Shown here one piece after another: positions 41,004 through 49,293 of a DNA stretch of 54,917 nt. Within the stretch, counting starts at the first letter, position 1; each line of letters begins with the position of its first letter. Source of the stretch: Pseudomonadota bacterium. Lineage in GTDB: Bacteria > Desulfobacterota > Desulfarculia > Adiutricales > JAGVGV01. The translations under genes and the position numbers were made by a program. The notes beneath the pieces are model-generated. The model searched no databases and was not told the origin of the DNA. It saw nothing but the letters and a program-made list of their open reading frames with translations. Location: NCBI GenBank assembly GCA_018830135.1, contig JAHJTB010000380.1, forward strand, positions 1 to 54,917. Direction: 5' to 3'.

Positions 41004-42389
41004 ATGAAAGGCCTGGTCGTAGCCGGCACCCACAGCGGTTCGGGCAAGACCACGGTCAGCCTGGCCCTGATGGCCGCCTTGAAGCGCAGAGGATTCCAGG
41101 TCCAGGCCTTCAAGGTCGGCCCGGATTTCATCGATCCCGGTCATCACACCCAGATCACGGGTCGGGCCTCCCACAACCTGGACGGCTGGATGCTTCCCCC
41201 GATCGAGAACATCGAAGTGTTCAATCGCTACGTGTCTGAGGCCGAGGTTGTGGTCGTGGAAGGCGTCATGGGCCTGTACGACGGGTACGATGGACTGTCC
41301 GAGGCCGGTTCCACGGCCCAGATGGCCAAGTGGCTGGGGCTGCCGGTGCTCCTGGTCGCCGACGCCCGGTCCATGGCCCGCAGCCTGGCCGCCCTGGCCC
41401 TGGGTTTCTTCCGCTTCGATCCCGATCTGAAATGGGTCGGGCTTGCGGCCAATCGGGTCGGCAGCCCCAGGCACACGGCCTATCTGGCCGAGGCCATGAC
41501 CCGGGTGCCGGAACTCAGCTTTCGGGGCGGATTGAGACGCGAGCCGGATATCGGACTTCCCGAACGGCACCTGGGGCTGGTCACGGCCGATGAACGCACC
41601 TGGGACCGGGAAGCCGCCGATCGTCTGGCCGACTGGATCGAATCCGGCTTGGACGTGGCCGGCCTGTTGGCCGATCTGCCCGAGCGACCGTCTCCGCAAC
41701 CGCCGGCATGCGCCCCCATGGCCGCCGATCCAACGGACCGGGTCCGTATCGGCGTCGCCCGGGACGAGGCCTTTTGCTTCTACTATCAGGAAAACCTCAG
41801 ACGCCTCGAAGCGGCCGGGGCCGAACTGGTCTTTTTTTCGCCCCTCAGACAACCGGGCTTGCCAGCCGGCCTTGACGGCCTGTATGTTGGAGGCGGATAT
41901 CCCGAGCTGTTCGCCCGGGAACTGGCCGGGAACTACGACCTGCGCCGGGCGGTCCGGGAGTTCGGCCTGTCCGGGCGTCCCATCTATGCCGAATGCGGCG
42001 GGTTCATGTTCCTATGTCGGACCATCGAGGACCTGGAAGGCCGAAGCTGGCCCATGTCCGGGCTGCTGCCCGTGGAAATCCGGATGCTCGACCGCCTCAA
42101 GTCCCTGGGCTACCGCCAGGTGACCTTTACCGTGGACACGCCCCTGGGACCGGCCGGCACCGTGGCCCGGGGACACGAGTTTCACTATTCGGAAATCGCG
42201 GCCCTGGACCCGGTCCATGCCGTCTATCGATCGGCGGATCGGACCGGAGAATGGCGGGAGGCAGGCCAGGGCTATATGCAGGGCAACGTTCTGGCCAGCT
42301 ACACCCACCTGCATTTCGGCGCTTGTCCGGAACTGGCCCCAAACTTCATCTCCGCCTGCCGCAAGGGCGGACCAAGGAAAAGCGGATGA
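41004..42389 (+). CDS. cbiA: Cobyrinic acid a,c-diamide synthase CbiA
   Basis: ATP- and glutamine-dependent amidation of carboxyls a and c of cobyrinic acid, 461 residues. The N-terminal dethiobiotin-synthetase-like domain begins GLVVAGTHSGSGKTTVSLAL with P-loop Lys15, followed by FKVGPDFIDPGHH. The C-terminal class I glutamine amidotransferase domain has the nucleophile Cys331 in YAECGGFMFLC and His in GHEFHYSE. C-terminal THLHFGACP is typical of the family. The cbiC ATG overlaps the stop as ATGA. Confidence 0.96.
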   Translation: MKGLVVAGTHSGSGKTTVSLALMAALKRRGFQVQAFKVGPDFIDPGHHTQITGRASHNLDGWMLPPIENIEVFNRYVSEAEVVVVEGVMGLYDGYDGLSEAGSTAQMAKWLGLPVLLVADARSMARSLAALALGFFRFDPDLKWVGLAANRVGSPRHTAYLAEAMTRVPELSFRGGLRREPDIGLPERHLGLVTADERTWDREAADRLADWIESGLDVAGLLADLPERPSPQPPACAPMAADPTDRVRIGVARDEAFCFYYQENLRRLEAAGAELVFFSPLRQPGLPAGLDGLYVGGGYPELFARELAGNYDLRRAVREFGLSGRPIYAECGGFMFLCRTIEDLEGRSWPMSGLLPVEIRMLDRLKSLGYRQVTFTVDTPLGPAGTVARGHEFHYSEIAALDPVHAVYRSADRTGEWREAGQGYMQGNVLASYTHLHFGACPELAPNFISACRKGGPRKSG

Positions 42390-43015
42390 CCGACTGGAAC
42401 CTGCCCCCCGACGAGATCGAGCGAAGAAGTTTTCAAATAATCGACGCCGAAGCCCCGGCCCATCAATGGCCGCCGGACGTCTGGAGCGTGATTCGCCGCA
42501 TGATCCACACCACGGCCGATTTCGAATACGTGAGCTCGGTGCGCGTACACCCCGGGGCCGTGGCTTCGGGCCTGGAAGCCATCCGTCGGGGACGGGTGAT
42601 TTTCACCGACACGCGCATGGCCCAGTCCGGCATGTCGCGCCGGCGTTTGGAACGGTTCGGAGGCCGCGTGGAATGCCTGATCGACGCCCCGGAGACCATT
42701 ACCCGCGCCAGGGAAGGGAACACGACGCGCTCGGTCGCCGCCGTGGACCTGGCCTTGGATCGCCTGGCGGACGGCATTTACGTCGTCGGCAATGCGCCCA
42801 CGGCCCTTTTCCGGCTCATCGAGCACATTCAGGCCGGCCGGGCTCAGCCGGCCCTGGTCGTGGGGCTGCCCGTAGGGTTCGTCAACGCGGCCGAATCCAA
42901 GGAGGCCCTCCTGGAATGTTCCGTGCCTTACATCACCGCCGTGGGGCGCAAGGGCGGCTCGGCCGTGGCCGCCAGCGTCATCAACGCCCTGGCCGATCTG
43001 GCCACCGCCTCCTGA
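42386..43015 (+). CDS. cbiC: Cobalt-precorrin-8 methylmutase CbiC
   Basis: Moves a methyl group from C-11 to C-12 of the corrin ring to form cobyrinic acid. The 209 residues are the normal length. The catalytic His is H41 in RRMIHTTADFEYV, followed by VHPGAVASGLEAI, IFTDTRMAQSGMSR, VGNAPTALFRLIEH and GLPVGFVNAAESKE, all family motifs. It overlaps cbiA by four bases (ATGA), and cbiD starts 21 bases after its stop in the same reading frame. Confidence 0.96.
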   Translation: MTDWNLPPDEIERRSFQIIDAEAPAHQWPPDVWSVIRRMIHTTADFEYVSSVRVHPGAVASGLEAIRRGRVIFTDTRMAQSGMSRRRLERFGGRVECLIDAPETITRAREGNTTRSVAAVDLALDRLADGIYVVGNAPTALFRLIEHIQAGRAQPALVVGLPVGFVNAAESKEALLECSVPYITAVGRKGGSAVAASVINALADLATAS

Positions 43016-43036
43016 TCTTCCGGACGGGAAACCGGT

Positions 43037-44155
43037 TTGGCCGGACGCGGACTTAGAACCGGTTTTTCCACCGGATCGGCGGCCACCGCGGCCGCCGTGG
43101 CCGCGCTGGATTTCCTTCTTGCGGGCCGGGCGTCCGAGAAGGTCCGGATCGAACTGCCCCTGGGCGGCGACCTGACCGTGACCGTGAACCGGGTCCGCTC
43201 CGAATCGGACCGGGAGGCCGTGGCCGTCGTGGTCAAGGACGCCGGGGACGATCCGGACGTGACCAATCGGGCCGAGATTCAGGCCCGGGTGACCCTGATG
43301 CCGGACGGGCCTGACCTGGAGACAATCGTCATTCAAGGCGGGGCCGGCGTGGGCCGGGTGACCCGGCCGGGACTGGCCGTGCCGCCGGGTGAGGCGGCCA
43401 TCAACCCCACCCCCAGGCAAATGATCGCCGAAAACCTGCGCCGTATCTGGCGGGACGGTCGTCCGAACGGCGGACCCCTCCGGGTGGAGGTCGAAATCTC
43501 CGTACCTCAGGGCGAAAAGCTGGCCCGCCGGACCCTGAACGCTCGCCTGGGCATCGTCGGAGGCATTTCGATTCTCGGGACGACCGGGCTGGTCAAACCA
43601 TTTTCCCACGAGGCCTACACGGCGACCATCGAAGCCGGCCTCGACGTGGCCCGGGCCGGGGGACTCGACGAGGTCGTGCTGACCACGGGCGGCAAGAGCG
43701 AGAAAGCGGCCATGCGGATTCGCCCCCACCTTCCGGAACTCGGCTTTGTCCAGATCGCCGATTATTTCGGTTTCGCCCTGAGGGAGACCGCCGCCAGGCG
43801 GTTCGGCAAGGTCGGACTGGTCTCCTTTTTCGGCAAGGCCGTCAAACAGGCCCAGGGACTCGAATACACTCATGCCCACAAGGCCCCCCTCGACCTGTCC
43901 CGGCTTTCGGGCTGGCTAGACGAGGCCGGGGCCGGTCCGGCCCTGGTCGAGGAAGTGGCCTCGGCCAATACCGCCCGCCAGGCCCTGGATATCCTGCGCG
44001 GCTCCGGGGCGCTCGTCCTGGTCCGGGTCGTGGGGCGCCGGATGCTCGACTCCTGCCGCGGCTTTGCCGGACCCGGGCCCGAAATTTGGGTGAAAATCAT
44101 GGACTATGACATGACCGTCATCTATGAAGGGCCGGAAGAGAAGGAACAGGTATGA
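43037..44155 (+). CDS. cbiD: Cobalt-precorrin-5B C1-methyltransferase CbiD
   Basis: SAM-dependent methylation at C-1 in the anaerobic cobalamin pathway; 372 residues. The N-terminal RTGFSTGSAATAAAVAAL, NPTPRQMIAENL, VGGISILGTTGLVKPFSHEAY and TTGGKSEKAAMR are the CbiD signature. The only possible start after the in-frame cbiC stop is the TTG at 43037, with a GGACGGGA upstream. The stop overlaps the cbiET ATG (ATGA). Presence of CbiD together with CbiG marks the anaerobic (early cobalt insertion) route. Confidence 0.95.
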   Translation: MAGRGLRTGFSTGSAATAAAVAALDFLLAGRASEKVRIELPLGGDLTVTVNRVRSESDREAVAVVVKDAGDDPDVTNRAEIQARVTLMPDGPDLETIVIQGGAGVGRVTRPGLAVPPGEAAINPTPRQMIAENLRRIWRDGRPNGGPLRVEVEISVPQGEKLARRTLNARLGIVGGISILGTTGLVKPFSHEAYTATIEAGLDVARAGGLDEVVLTTGGKSEKAAMRIRPHLPELGFVQIADYFGFALRETAARRFGKVGLVSFFGKAVKQAQGLEYTHAHKAPLDLSRLSGWLDEAGAGPALVEEVASANTARQALDILRGSGALVLVRVVGRRMLDSCRGFAGPGPEIWVKIMDYDMTVIYEGPEEKEQV

Positions 44156-45378
44156 ACGAGGTCCACATCGTCGGCCTGGGGCTGGAGCCCGGTAACCTCG
44201 GGACCGAGGCCCTGAACCGGATCGAATCGGCCAGGGTTTTGGCCGGCGGGAGAAGGCTGCTGGAGCATTTCGCCGACCACCCGGCGGAGCGGCTGGAACT
44301 GGCCGGCGACCTGACGGCCTGGCTGGACCGGGTGGCCCGGGCCGCCGCAACAGGCCCCGTCGTCGTTCTGGCCTCGGGAGACCCCGGGTTTTATGGCGTG
44401 GCCGCCAGGGTCCTGGACCGGCTGGGGCCCGACCATGTGGTCATCCACCCCAACGTCACCGCCGTTCAGGCCGCCATGGCCAGGCTGAAAATGCCCTGGC
44501 AAGACGTCATCTGCGTCAGCCTCCACGGCCGGGACGACCAGGCCTTGTTCCAGGCCCTCATGGCCGGCGACAATCTGGCCGTCTATACCGACCCGGTCCA
44601 TTCCCCGGACCGGATCGCCCGTTCCCTGTTGTCCCGGGACCAGAACGGCTGGCTGATGCACGTCCTGGAGGATTTGGGGACGACCGGGGAGCGAATGGGA
44701 CGCTACGAACTGGAGCAGGCGGCCGGTCTCGATTTTTCACCTCTCAACGTGACAGTCCTGATCCGGACCCGGCGCCCTGCTCCTTTGAGCCTGGGGCTCG
44801 CCGAGGACCAATATGTCCATGAAGCCGGGTTGATCACCAAGGCCGAGGTCCGATGCGTGGCCCTGGGCCGGCTGGACCTTCGGCCGGAGCATACCTTGTG
44901 GGACCTGGGGGCCGGCTGCGGTTCGATCGGCCTGGAGGCCTGTCTGCTGGTCCGGCGGGGCCGGGTCGTGGCCGTGGAAAGACGGCCGGAGCGGGCCGAA
45001 CATATTCGCGCGAACCGGCGGCGATTCGGGGCGGCGATCCTGGAGGTCGTTCACGGCGAACTGCCCCAGGCTCTCGACGGCCTGCCCGATCCGGACCGGA
45101 TATTCATTGGCGGAGGCGGCCCGGTTCTGACTGATATCATCCGGGCCTGCGCGCCCAGGCTGCCGGCTGAGGGGCGTCTGGTGGCCGCGGTCGTACAACT
45201 CGCCAGCCTGGATCGGGCCCGGGAGGCCATGAACCGGGAGGGCCTGGACGTGGACGTGGTCCAGGTCCAGGTCGGACGGACCGCCCCGCTGGGCGGTGAC
45301 CAGTATATCAAGGCCCAAAACCCGGTCTGGCTCGTCACCGGGCTCAAAGCCGCGGAAAAGGACCCGGAACATGAATGA
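44152..45378 (+). CDS. cbiET: CbiE-CbiT fusion: cobalt-precorrin-7 C5-methyltransferase / precorrin-6Y C15-methyltransferase (decarboxylating)
   Basis: Fused enzyme of 408 residues (equivalent to CobL). The N-terminal tetrapyrrole methylase (about 1-195) begins VHIVGLGLEPGNLGTEALNRI and has ASGDPGFYGVAARVL and the C-terminal MHVLEDLGTTGERMG. The C-terminal CbiT domain (about 205-400) has the SAM motif LWDLGAGCGSIGLEACLL and IFIGGGGPVLTDII. It methylates C-5 and C-15 and removes the C-12 acetate side chain. The ATG overlaps cbiD by four bases, and cbiF starts inside its last eight bases. Confidence 0.95.
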   Translation: MNEVHIVGLGLEPGNLGTEALNRIESARVLAGGRRLLEHFADHPAERLELAGDLTAWLDRVARAAATGPVVVLASGDPGFYGVAARVLDRLGPDHVVIHPNVTAVQAAMARLKMPWQDVICVSLHGRDDQALFQALMAGDNLAVYTDPVHSPDRIARSLLSRDQNGWLMHVLEDLGTTGERMGRYELEQAAGLDFSPLNVTVLIRTRRPAPLSLGLAEDQYVHEAGLITKAEVRCVALGRLDLRPEHTLWDLGAGCGSIGLEACLLVRRGRVVAVERRPERAEHIRANRRRFGAAILEVVHGELPQALDGLPDPDRIFIGGGGPVLTDIIRACAPRLPAEGRLVAAVVQLASLDRAREAMNREGLDVDVVQVQVGRTAPLGGDQYIKAQNPVWLVTGLKAAEKDPEHE

Positions 45379-46168
45379 GAACCGATCGCCCATTCTCTTT
45401 GTTGGCGCCGGCCCCGGCCATCCCGACCTGATTACCGTGGCCGGCCGCCGGGCCCTGGAAGCGGCCGACCTGATCGTTTTCGCCGGGTCCCTGGTCAGTC
45501 GCGACATGCTGACCTGGGCCCGGCCCGACGCCGAATGCGTCGATTCGGCCGGAATGGACCTTGAAGCCATTGTCGAACGGATGACAACCGGCTTCGAAAA
45601 CGGGCTCCGAGTGGTTCGACTCCATACCGGCGACCCCAGCCTGTACGGGGCCACGCGTGAGCAGTTCATAGCCTTGGAAAAACGGGGCGTGCCCTACCGC
45701 GTCATTCCCGGAGTCACGGCCGCATTCGCGGCGGCCGCGGCCCTGGGACTCGAATTCACCCTCCCGGAAGTCTGCCAGACCCTGATCCTGACCCGGGCAT
45801 CGGGCCGGACACCGGTGCCCGAAGCCGAGGACCTGGCCGGACTGGCCGCTCATCGGGCCAGCCTGGCCGTGTACCTGTCCGGCGGCTTGACGGACGAGGT
45901 GGCCAGTGCCCTGGTCCCGGCCTACGGGCCGGATGCGCCAGTGGCCATGGTCTATCGGGCCAGCTGGCCGGACGAGCAGATCATCTGGACGACCGCGTCC
46001 CGGCTGGCCGACGACGTAGCCCGGGCCGGGCTGACCCGACAGGTGCTCATTCTGGCCGGACGCGCCGTCGAAGTCCTCCAACAGGGAGGCCACGCTCCGG
46101 CCTCGAAACTGTACGACGCCGGCTTTGAACACGGCTTCCGGTCCGGCCGGGAGCCGGCGGACGAATGA
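45371..46168 (+). CDS. cbiF: Cobalt-precorrin-4 C11-methyltransferase CbiF
   Basis: SAM-dependent methylation at C-11, 265 residues. Signature: ILFVGAGPGHPDLITVAG, DLIVFAGSLVSRDM, VRLHTGDPSLYGATREQ and VIPGVTAAFAAAAALG, with LTRASGRTPVPEAEDLAGLA downstream. The start was chosen at the ATG at 45371, eight bases before the end of cbiET, because it gives the family N terminus; an open frame extends upstream inside cbiET. The stop overlaps the cbiG ATG (ATGA). Confidence 0.95.
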   Translation: MNENRSPILFVGAGPGHPDLITVAGRRALEAADLIVFAGSLVSRDMLTWARPDAECVDSAGMDLEAIVERMTTGFENGLRVVRLHTGDPSLYGATREQFIALEKRGVPYRVIPGVTAAFAAAAALGLEFTLPEVCQTLILTRASGRTPVPEAEDLAGLAAHRASLAVYLSGGLTDEVASALVPAYGPDAPVAMVYRASWPDEQIIWTTASRLADDVARAGLTRQVLILAGRAVEVLQQGGHAPASKLYDAGFEHGFRSGREPADE

Positions 46169-47253
46169 GCGTGCCGAGCGGCTCCATCGCCATCTACGCA
46201 TTGACCGGTACGGGCGCCGAGACCGCCCGAAGGATTGCCGGCGGCCTCGACGGGTCCGACCTGTTTCTGCCACGTCGGTTGGCTTGGACGAAAAAGGGCG
46301 AGTACGGTTTCGACCGGCTGGGTACGTTGTTCGAGAAAAATTTTCAGGCCTACCAGGGGCACGTCGTGATCGCCGCGGCCGGCATCGTGGTGCGCACCCT
46401 GGCCCCGCTCCTCCGGGACAAGACCGTGGACCCGGCCGTGGTCGTGCTCGACCCGGCCGGACAGTACGCCGTGAGTCTGCTCAGCGGGCACCTGGGCGGG
46501 GCTAATGATCTGGCCCGACGCGTGGCCGGACTGCTGGGCGGCCAGGCCGTCATCACCACGGCCACCGACTCGGCGGGCAAGCCCAGCCTCGAAGTCCTGG
46601 CCCGCGAGGCCGGGCTGGCGGTGGAAAACGTCCGGGCTCTGGCCCGGATCAGCGGCATGCTCCTGGACGACCGGACCGTGGACGTCTTTGATCCCGAAGG
46701 CTGGCTGTGGCCGGCCCTGGACCCCTGGCCGGACGATTTTTGCCGGCTGGACTCCGCCCCTTCCGCCGAGCGGGACGAGCCCCTGGTCTGGGTCGGGCCC
46801 GAGGCCGGGGACTTCCCCGAAACCTGGTTCCTGATCCGGCCGCCCTGCCTGATCGTGGGTCTGGGCTGCAACCGGGGCACGGGTGAAACGGAACTGGCCC
46901 AACTGATCGAGACGGCCTTCGAAAGGCACCGCCTGGCCGTGACGGCTATCGCAGGACTGGCCTCCATCGATCTCAAGCGGGACGAGGCCGGTCTGCTGGA
47001 CCTGGCCAAAAGAATGAACAAGCCATTGGAATTTTTCAGCGCCGGGGAACTGGCCAGGGCCGATGCGCCCAGCCCCTCGGCTCAAGTAAAAAGACATGTG
47101 GGGGTTGAAAGCGTATGCGAAGCGGCGGCCCTGATCGCGGCCCGGACCGACTGGCTGGTGGTGACCAAGCAGAAAAGCCTCAATGCGACCCTGGCCGTGG
47201 CCAGAATACCCTTCGGGTTATCGGAATCGGCCCGGGTGACGAAGCCGGACTGA
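46165..47253 (+). CDS. cbiG: Cobalt-precorrin-5A hydrolase CbiG
   Basis: Opens the delta-lactone of cobalt-precorrin-5A and releases acetaldehyde; 362 residues in three parts. N-terminal region IAIYALTGTGAETARRI, then HVVIAAAGIVVRTLAPLLRDK, VVVLDPAGQYAVSLLSGHLGGAN (partial), and the C-terminal domain IVGLGCNRGTGETELAQLI with LASIDLKRDEAGLL and VTKQKSLNATLAVARI. The last ten residues beyond AVARI run past the usual family end and overlap cbiH, which is in the -1 frame. The overlap with cbiH is 139 bases if cbiH uses ATG 47115. Confidence 0.94.
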   Translation: MSVPSGSIAIYALTGTGAETARRIAGGLDGSDLFLPRRLAWTKKGEYGFDRLGTLFEKNFQAYQGHVVIAAAGIVVRTLAPLLRDKTVDPAVVVLDPAGQYAVSLLSGHLGGANDLARRVAGLLGGQAVITTATDSAGKPSLEVLAREAGLAVENVRALARISGMLLDDRTVDVFDPEGWLWPALDPWPDDFCRLDSAPSAERDEPLVWVGPEAGDFPETWFLIRPPCLIVGLGCNRGTGETELAQLIETAFERHRLAVTAIAGLASIDLKRDEAGLLDLAKRMNKPLEFFSAGELARADAPSPSAQVKRHVGVESVCEAAALIAARTDWLVVTKQKSLNATLAVARIPFGLSESARVTKPD

Positions 47254-47993
47254 GCGGTCAGGCCAGGGCCGCCCTAACCGAAGCCGAGGTCATCGTCGGC
47301 TACCGGACCTACACCGACCAGATCGCCGGCCTCCTGGACGGCAAGGAGATACTGAGCAGCGGCATGACTCGGGAACTGGACCGGGCCGACCGGGCCTTGT
47401 CCCTGGCCCTGGAAGGACGAAAGGTGGCCCTGATCTCCGGCGGCGATCCCGGAATCTATGCCATGGCCGGCGTGGTCTTCGACCTGGCCCGAGCCAAAGG
47501 CCTCGCCCTGGGCGACGGTCCGGACCGGTTGCGCATCGAGGTCGTTCCCGGCATTCCCGCCCTGGCCGCGGCCGCGGCATTGCTGGGCGCGCCCCTGACC
47601 CACGACTTCGCCTCGATCAGCCTGAGCGACCGCCTGACCCCCTGGCCGGTCATCGAGAAACGGCTGGCCCTGGCCTCCGAAGCCGATTTCGTCATCGTCC
47701 TTTACAATCCCAGGAGCAAGGGCCGGGACTGGCAGTTCGGCGAGGCCTGCCGGATCGTGGGCCGGACCCGGCCGTCCCGAACCCCGGTCGGCCTGGTGAC
47801 ACGGGCCATGCGGACCGGGCAGACTCTACGGCTGACCACGCTGGATCAGGCGCCCGAGGCGGACGTGGGCATGCAGACCTTGGTCGTCATCGGCAACAGC
47901 CGGACCTTCATCTACGAAAATCGGATGGTTACCCCCCGGGGATACCTGGACAAATACGACCCGCCCGATGGGGGACGCCGGCAGGAGGCCTGA
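47115..47993 (+). CDS. cbiH: Precorrin-3B/cobalt-factor III C17-methyltransferase CbiH
   Basis: SAM-dependent C-17 methylation with ring contraction. The family-conserved part starts at about 47,205 (LRVIGIGPGDEAGLSGQARA), followed by VGYRTYTDQIAGLL, ALISGGDPGIYAMAG, VVPGIPALAAAAALLGAPL and FVIVLYNPRSKGR. There is no ATG, GTG or TTG near the conserved beginning; the only in-frame start is ATG at 47115, which adds about 33 unrelated residues lying antiphase inside cbiG. Either this long overlap is real, a rare start is used, or a -1 frameshift from cbiG makes a CbiG-CbiH fusion (such fusions occur in other bacteria). Last gene of the first cobalamin operon. Confidence 0.88.
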   Translation: MRSGGPDRGPDRLAGGDQAEKPQCDPGRGQNTLRVIGIGPGDEAGLSGQARAALTEAEVIVGYRTYTDQIAGLLDGKEILSSGMTRELDRADRALSLALEGRKVALISGGDPGIYAMAGVVFDLARAKGLALGDGPDRLRIEVVPGIPALAAAAALLGAPLTHDFASISLSDRLTPWPVIEKRLALASEADFVIVLYNPRSKGRDWQFGEACRIVGRTRPSRTPVGLVTRAMRTGQTLRLTTLDQAPEADVGMQTLVVIGNSRTFIYENRMVTPRGYLDKYDPPDGGRRQEA

Positions 47994-48027
47994 CCCCGCT
48001 CCGCTCCGCACGACCGGTTGTTTTTAC

Positions 48028-48056
48028 TTGCCTTCCCGATGCGCAGAGGATAATCT
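48028..48056 (+). promoter_or_regulatory. Candidate sigma70-type promoter upstream of cobalamin riboswitch
   Basis: TTGCCT (48028-48033) and TAATCT (48051-48056) with 17-base spacing, just upstream of the riboswitch aptamer and 35 bases after the cbiH stop. The -10 is identical to that proposed at 14935-14940. A separate promoter here makes the cbiK operon independent of the operon before it. Confidence 0.5.
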
Positions 48057-48059
48057 GCG

Positions 48060-48222
48060 ACACGCTTCGGGTGCCTTGACGGGCTTAAACGGGAATCCAG
48101 TGAGAGTCTGGAGCGGACCCGCCGCCGTAAGGCCCATGTAACCGATCCTGAACAAGCCACTGGGATGACCTCCCGGGAAGGCATGGTCGGTAGGCCGAGC
48201 CGGAAGACCTGCCTGGAGCCTG
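48060..48222 (+). ncRNA. Cobalamin riboswitch (B12 element)
   Basis: All main consensus boxes are in order: GGTGCC near 48070, GGGAATCCAGTGAGAGTCTGG-like block (partial), CCGCCGCCGTAA, the B12 box GCCACTGGG at about 48156-48164, GGGAAGGC at 48175-48182, and CCGAGCCGGAAGACCTGCCT at 48195-48214. Adenosylcobalamin binding normally turns expression off. A terminator follows at 48291-48328, so control is probably at transcription termination. The regulated genes are cbiK and the transport genes downstream. Confidence 0.93.
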
Positions 48223-48290
48223 TATGTGTCAGTTCCCCTCGGCGAACGGGGCTTTCGCCGATCGGGGCGGCCGGGGGACGAAAACGAGTT

Positions 48291-48328
48291 CCCTCCCGTA
48301 CCCACCGTGGTGGGGCGGGAGGGTTTTT
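48291..48328 (+). terminator. Riboswitch-linked intrinsic terminator
   Basis: Arms CCCTCCCG (48291-48298) and CGGGAGGG (48316-48323), inner pairs CCCACC/GGTGGG, followed by TTTTTC. It is located between the riboswitch and the cbiK start (56 bases downstream), the right place for the expression platform. Confidence 0.9.
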
Positions 48329-48383
48329 CATTTGTCCCGGCCTTCGACCAAGCCCCTCCAGCTCAAGCAATGGAGGCACAAAC

Positions 48384-49280
48384 ATGCGATCCGAGGTATC
48401 GAGAAACGTTGGAATCCTGACTTGTCTGACCCTGATTTTCCTGCTCGTCCTGCTAGCCAGGCCCGCCATGGCCGGGCATGAAAAGGGAACGCCCAAGACC
48501 GGCATCCTGCTGGTCGCCTTCGGGACCAGCGTCCCGGAAGCCCAGGGCGCCTTTCGGAACATCGAAAAAATGGTCACGGCCGCCTTTCCCGGGGTGCCGG
48601 TCCGCTGGGCCTACACCTCCAAGATCATCCGGAACAAGCTGGCCAAACAGGGAAAAGTCCTCGACTCCCCGGCCGTGGCCCTGGCCCGTATGAACGACGA
48701 GGGTTTCAACCGGGTGGCCGTCCAGTCCCTGCACACCATTCCGGGTGAAGAATATCACGACATGGTCCGGACCGTACAGGCCTTTCAGGGCATGCCCGAA
48801 GGAAACATGAAATTGAGCATCGGCATGCCTCTGCTGGCCCGGGACGAGGACCTGCGGCGGGTGACTTCGGCCGTCCTGGCCATGCTGCCCCCCGAGCGGA
48901 AAAAGGACGAAGCGGTCGTGCTGATGGGGCACGGAACGCCGCATCCGGCCAACGTCTACTATCCGGGGATGCAATACTATCTATGGAAAAAGGACCCCAA
49001 CGTCTTTCTGGGCACGGTCGAGGGCTCGCCCTCCCTGGACGATGTCCAGGAGCAACTCAAGGCCAAGGGGGCCAAAAAGGTCTGGCTGGTGCCCTTCATG
49101 TCCGTGGCCGGGGACCATGCCCGGAACGACCTGGCCGGGCCTGAGGATGATTCGTGGATGTCCATCCTGACCAAGGCCGGTTACAAGTGTCAGGCGGTAC
49201 TCAAGGGCACGGCCGAATATGATCCGATCGCCGAAGTCTGGGGCGACCATCTGAAAACGGCCCTGGCCGGGTTGAAGTAA
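48384..49280 (+). CDS. cbiK: Periplasmic sirohydrochlorin cobaltochelatase CbiK (CbiKP type)
   Basis: Inserts cobalt into sirohydrochlorin, the entry step of the anaerobic cobalamin pathway. The 298 residues start with a signal peptide (basic MRSEVSRN, hydrophobic core to about residue 29, cleavage after PAMA). The mature chain has ILLVAFGTSVPEAQGAF, the active-site His in QSLHTIPGEEYHDM and MGHGTPHPANVYYP, and AAGDHARNDLAG-equivalent VAGDHARNDLAGPED. An exported CbiK is known in Desulfovibrio (CbiKP), alongside a cytoplasmic copy, so this gene may serve cobalt or haem/tetrapyrrole handling in the periplasm. Start at 48384 follows GGAGG. Under riboswitch control. Confidence 0.94.
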   Translation: MRSEVSRNVGILTCLTLIFLLVLLARPAMAGHEKGTPKTGILLVAFGTSVPEAQGAFRNIEKMVTAAFPGVPVRWAYTSKIIRNKLAKQGKVLDSPAVALARMNDEGFNRVAVQSLHTIPGEEYHDMVRTVQAFQGMPEGNMKLSIGMPLLARDEDLRRVTSAVLAMLPPERKKDEAVVLMGHGTPHPANVYYPGMQYYLWKKDPNVFLGTVEGSPSLDDVQEQLKAKGAKKVWLVPFMSVAGDHARNDLAGPEDDSWMSILTKAGYKCQAVLKGTAEYDPIAEVWGDHLKTALAGLK

Positions 49281-49293
49281 AGCACGGAGCGGA

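Noticed and set aside
42299-43879. 526-codon minus-strand open frame across cbiC and cbiD
   Set aside because: Both plus-strand genes here are unmistakable; the antisense frame shows no known domain.
47160-47190. GAAAAGC as a -1 frameshift site in cbiG
   Set aside because: It is not a canonical X-XXY-YYZ heptamer and no clear downstream stimulator was found, so frameshifting stays only one of several options for the cbiG/cbiH overlap.
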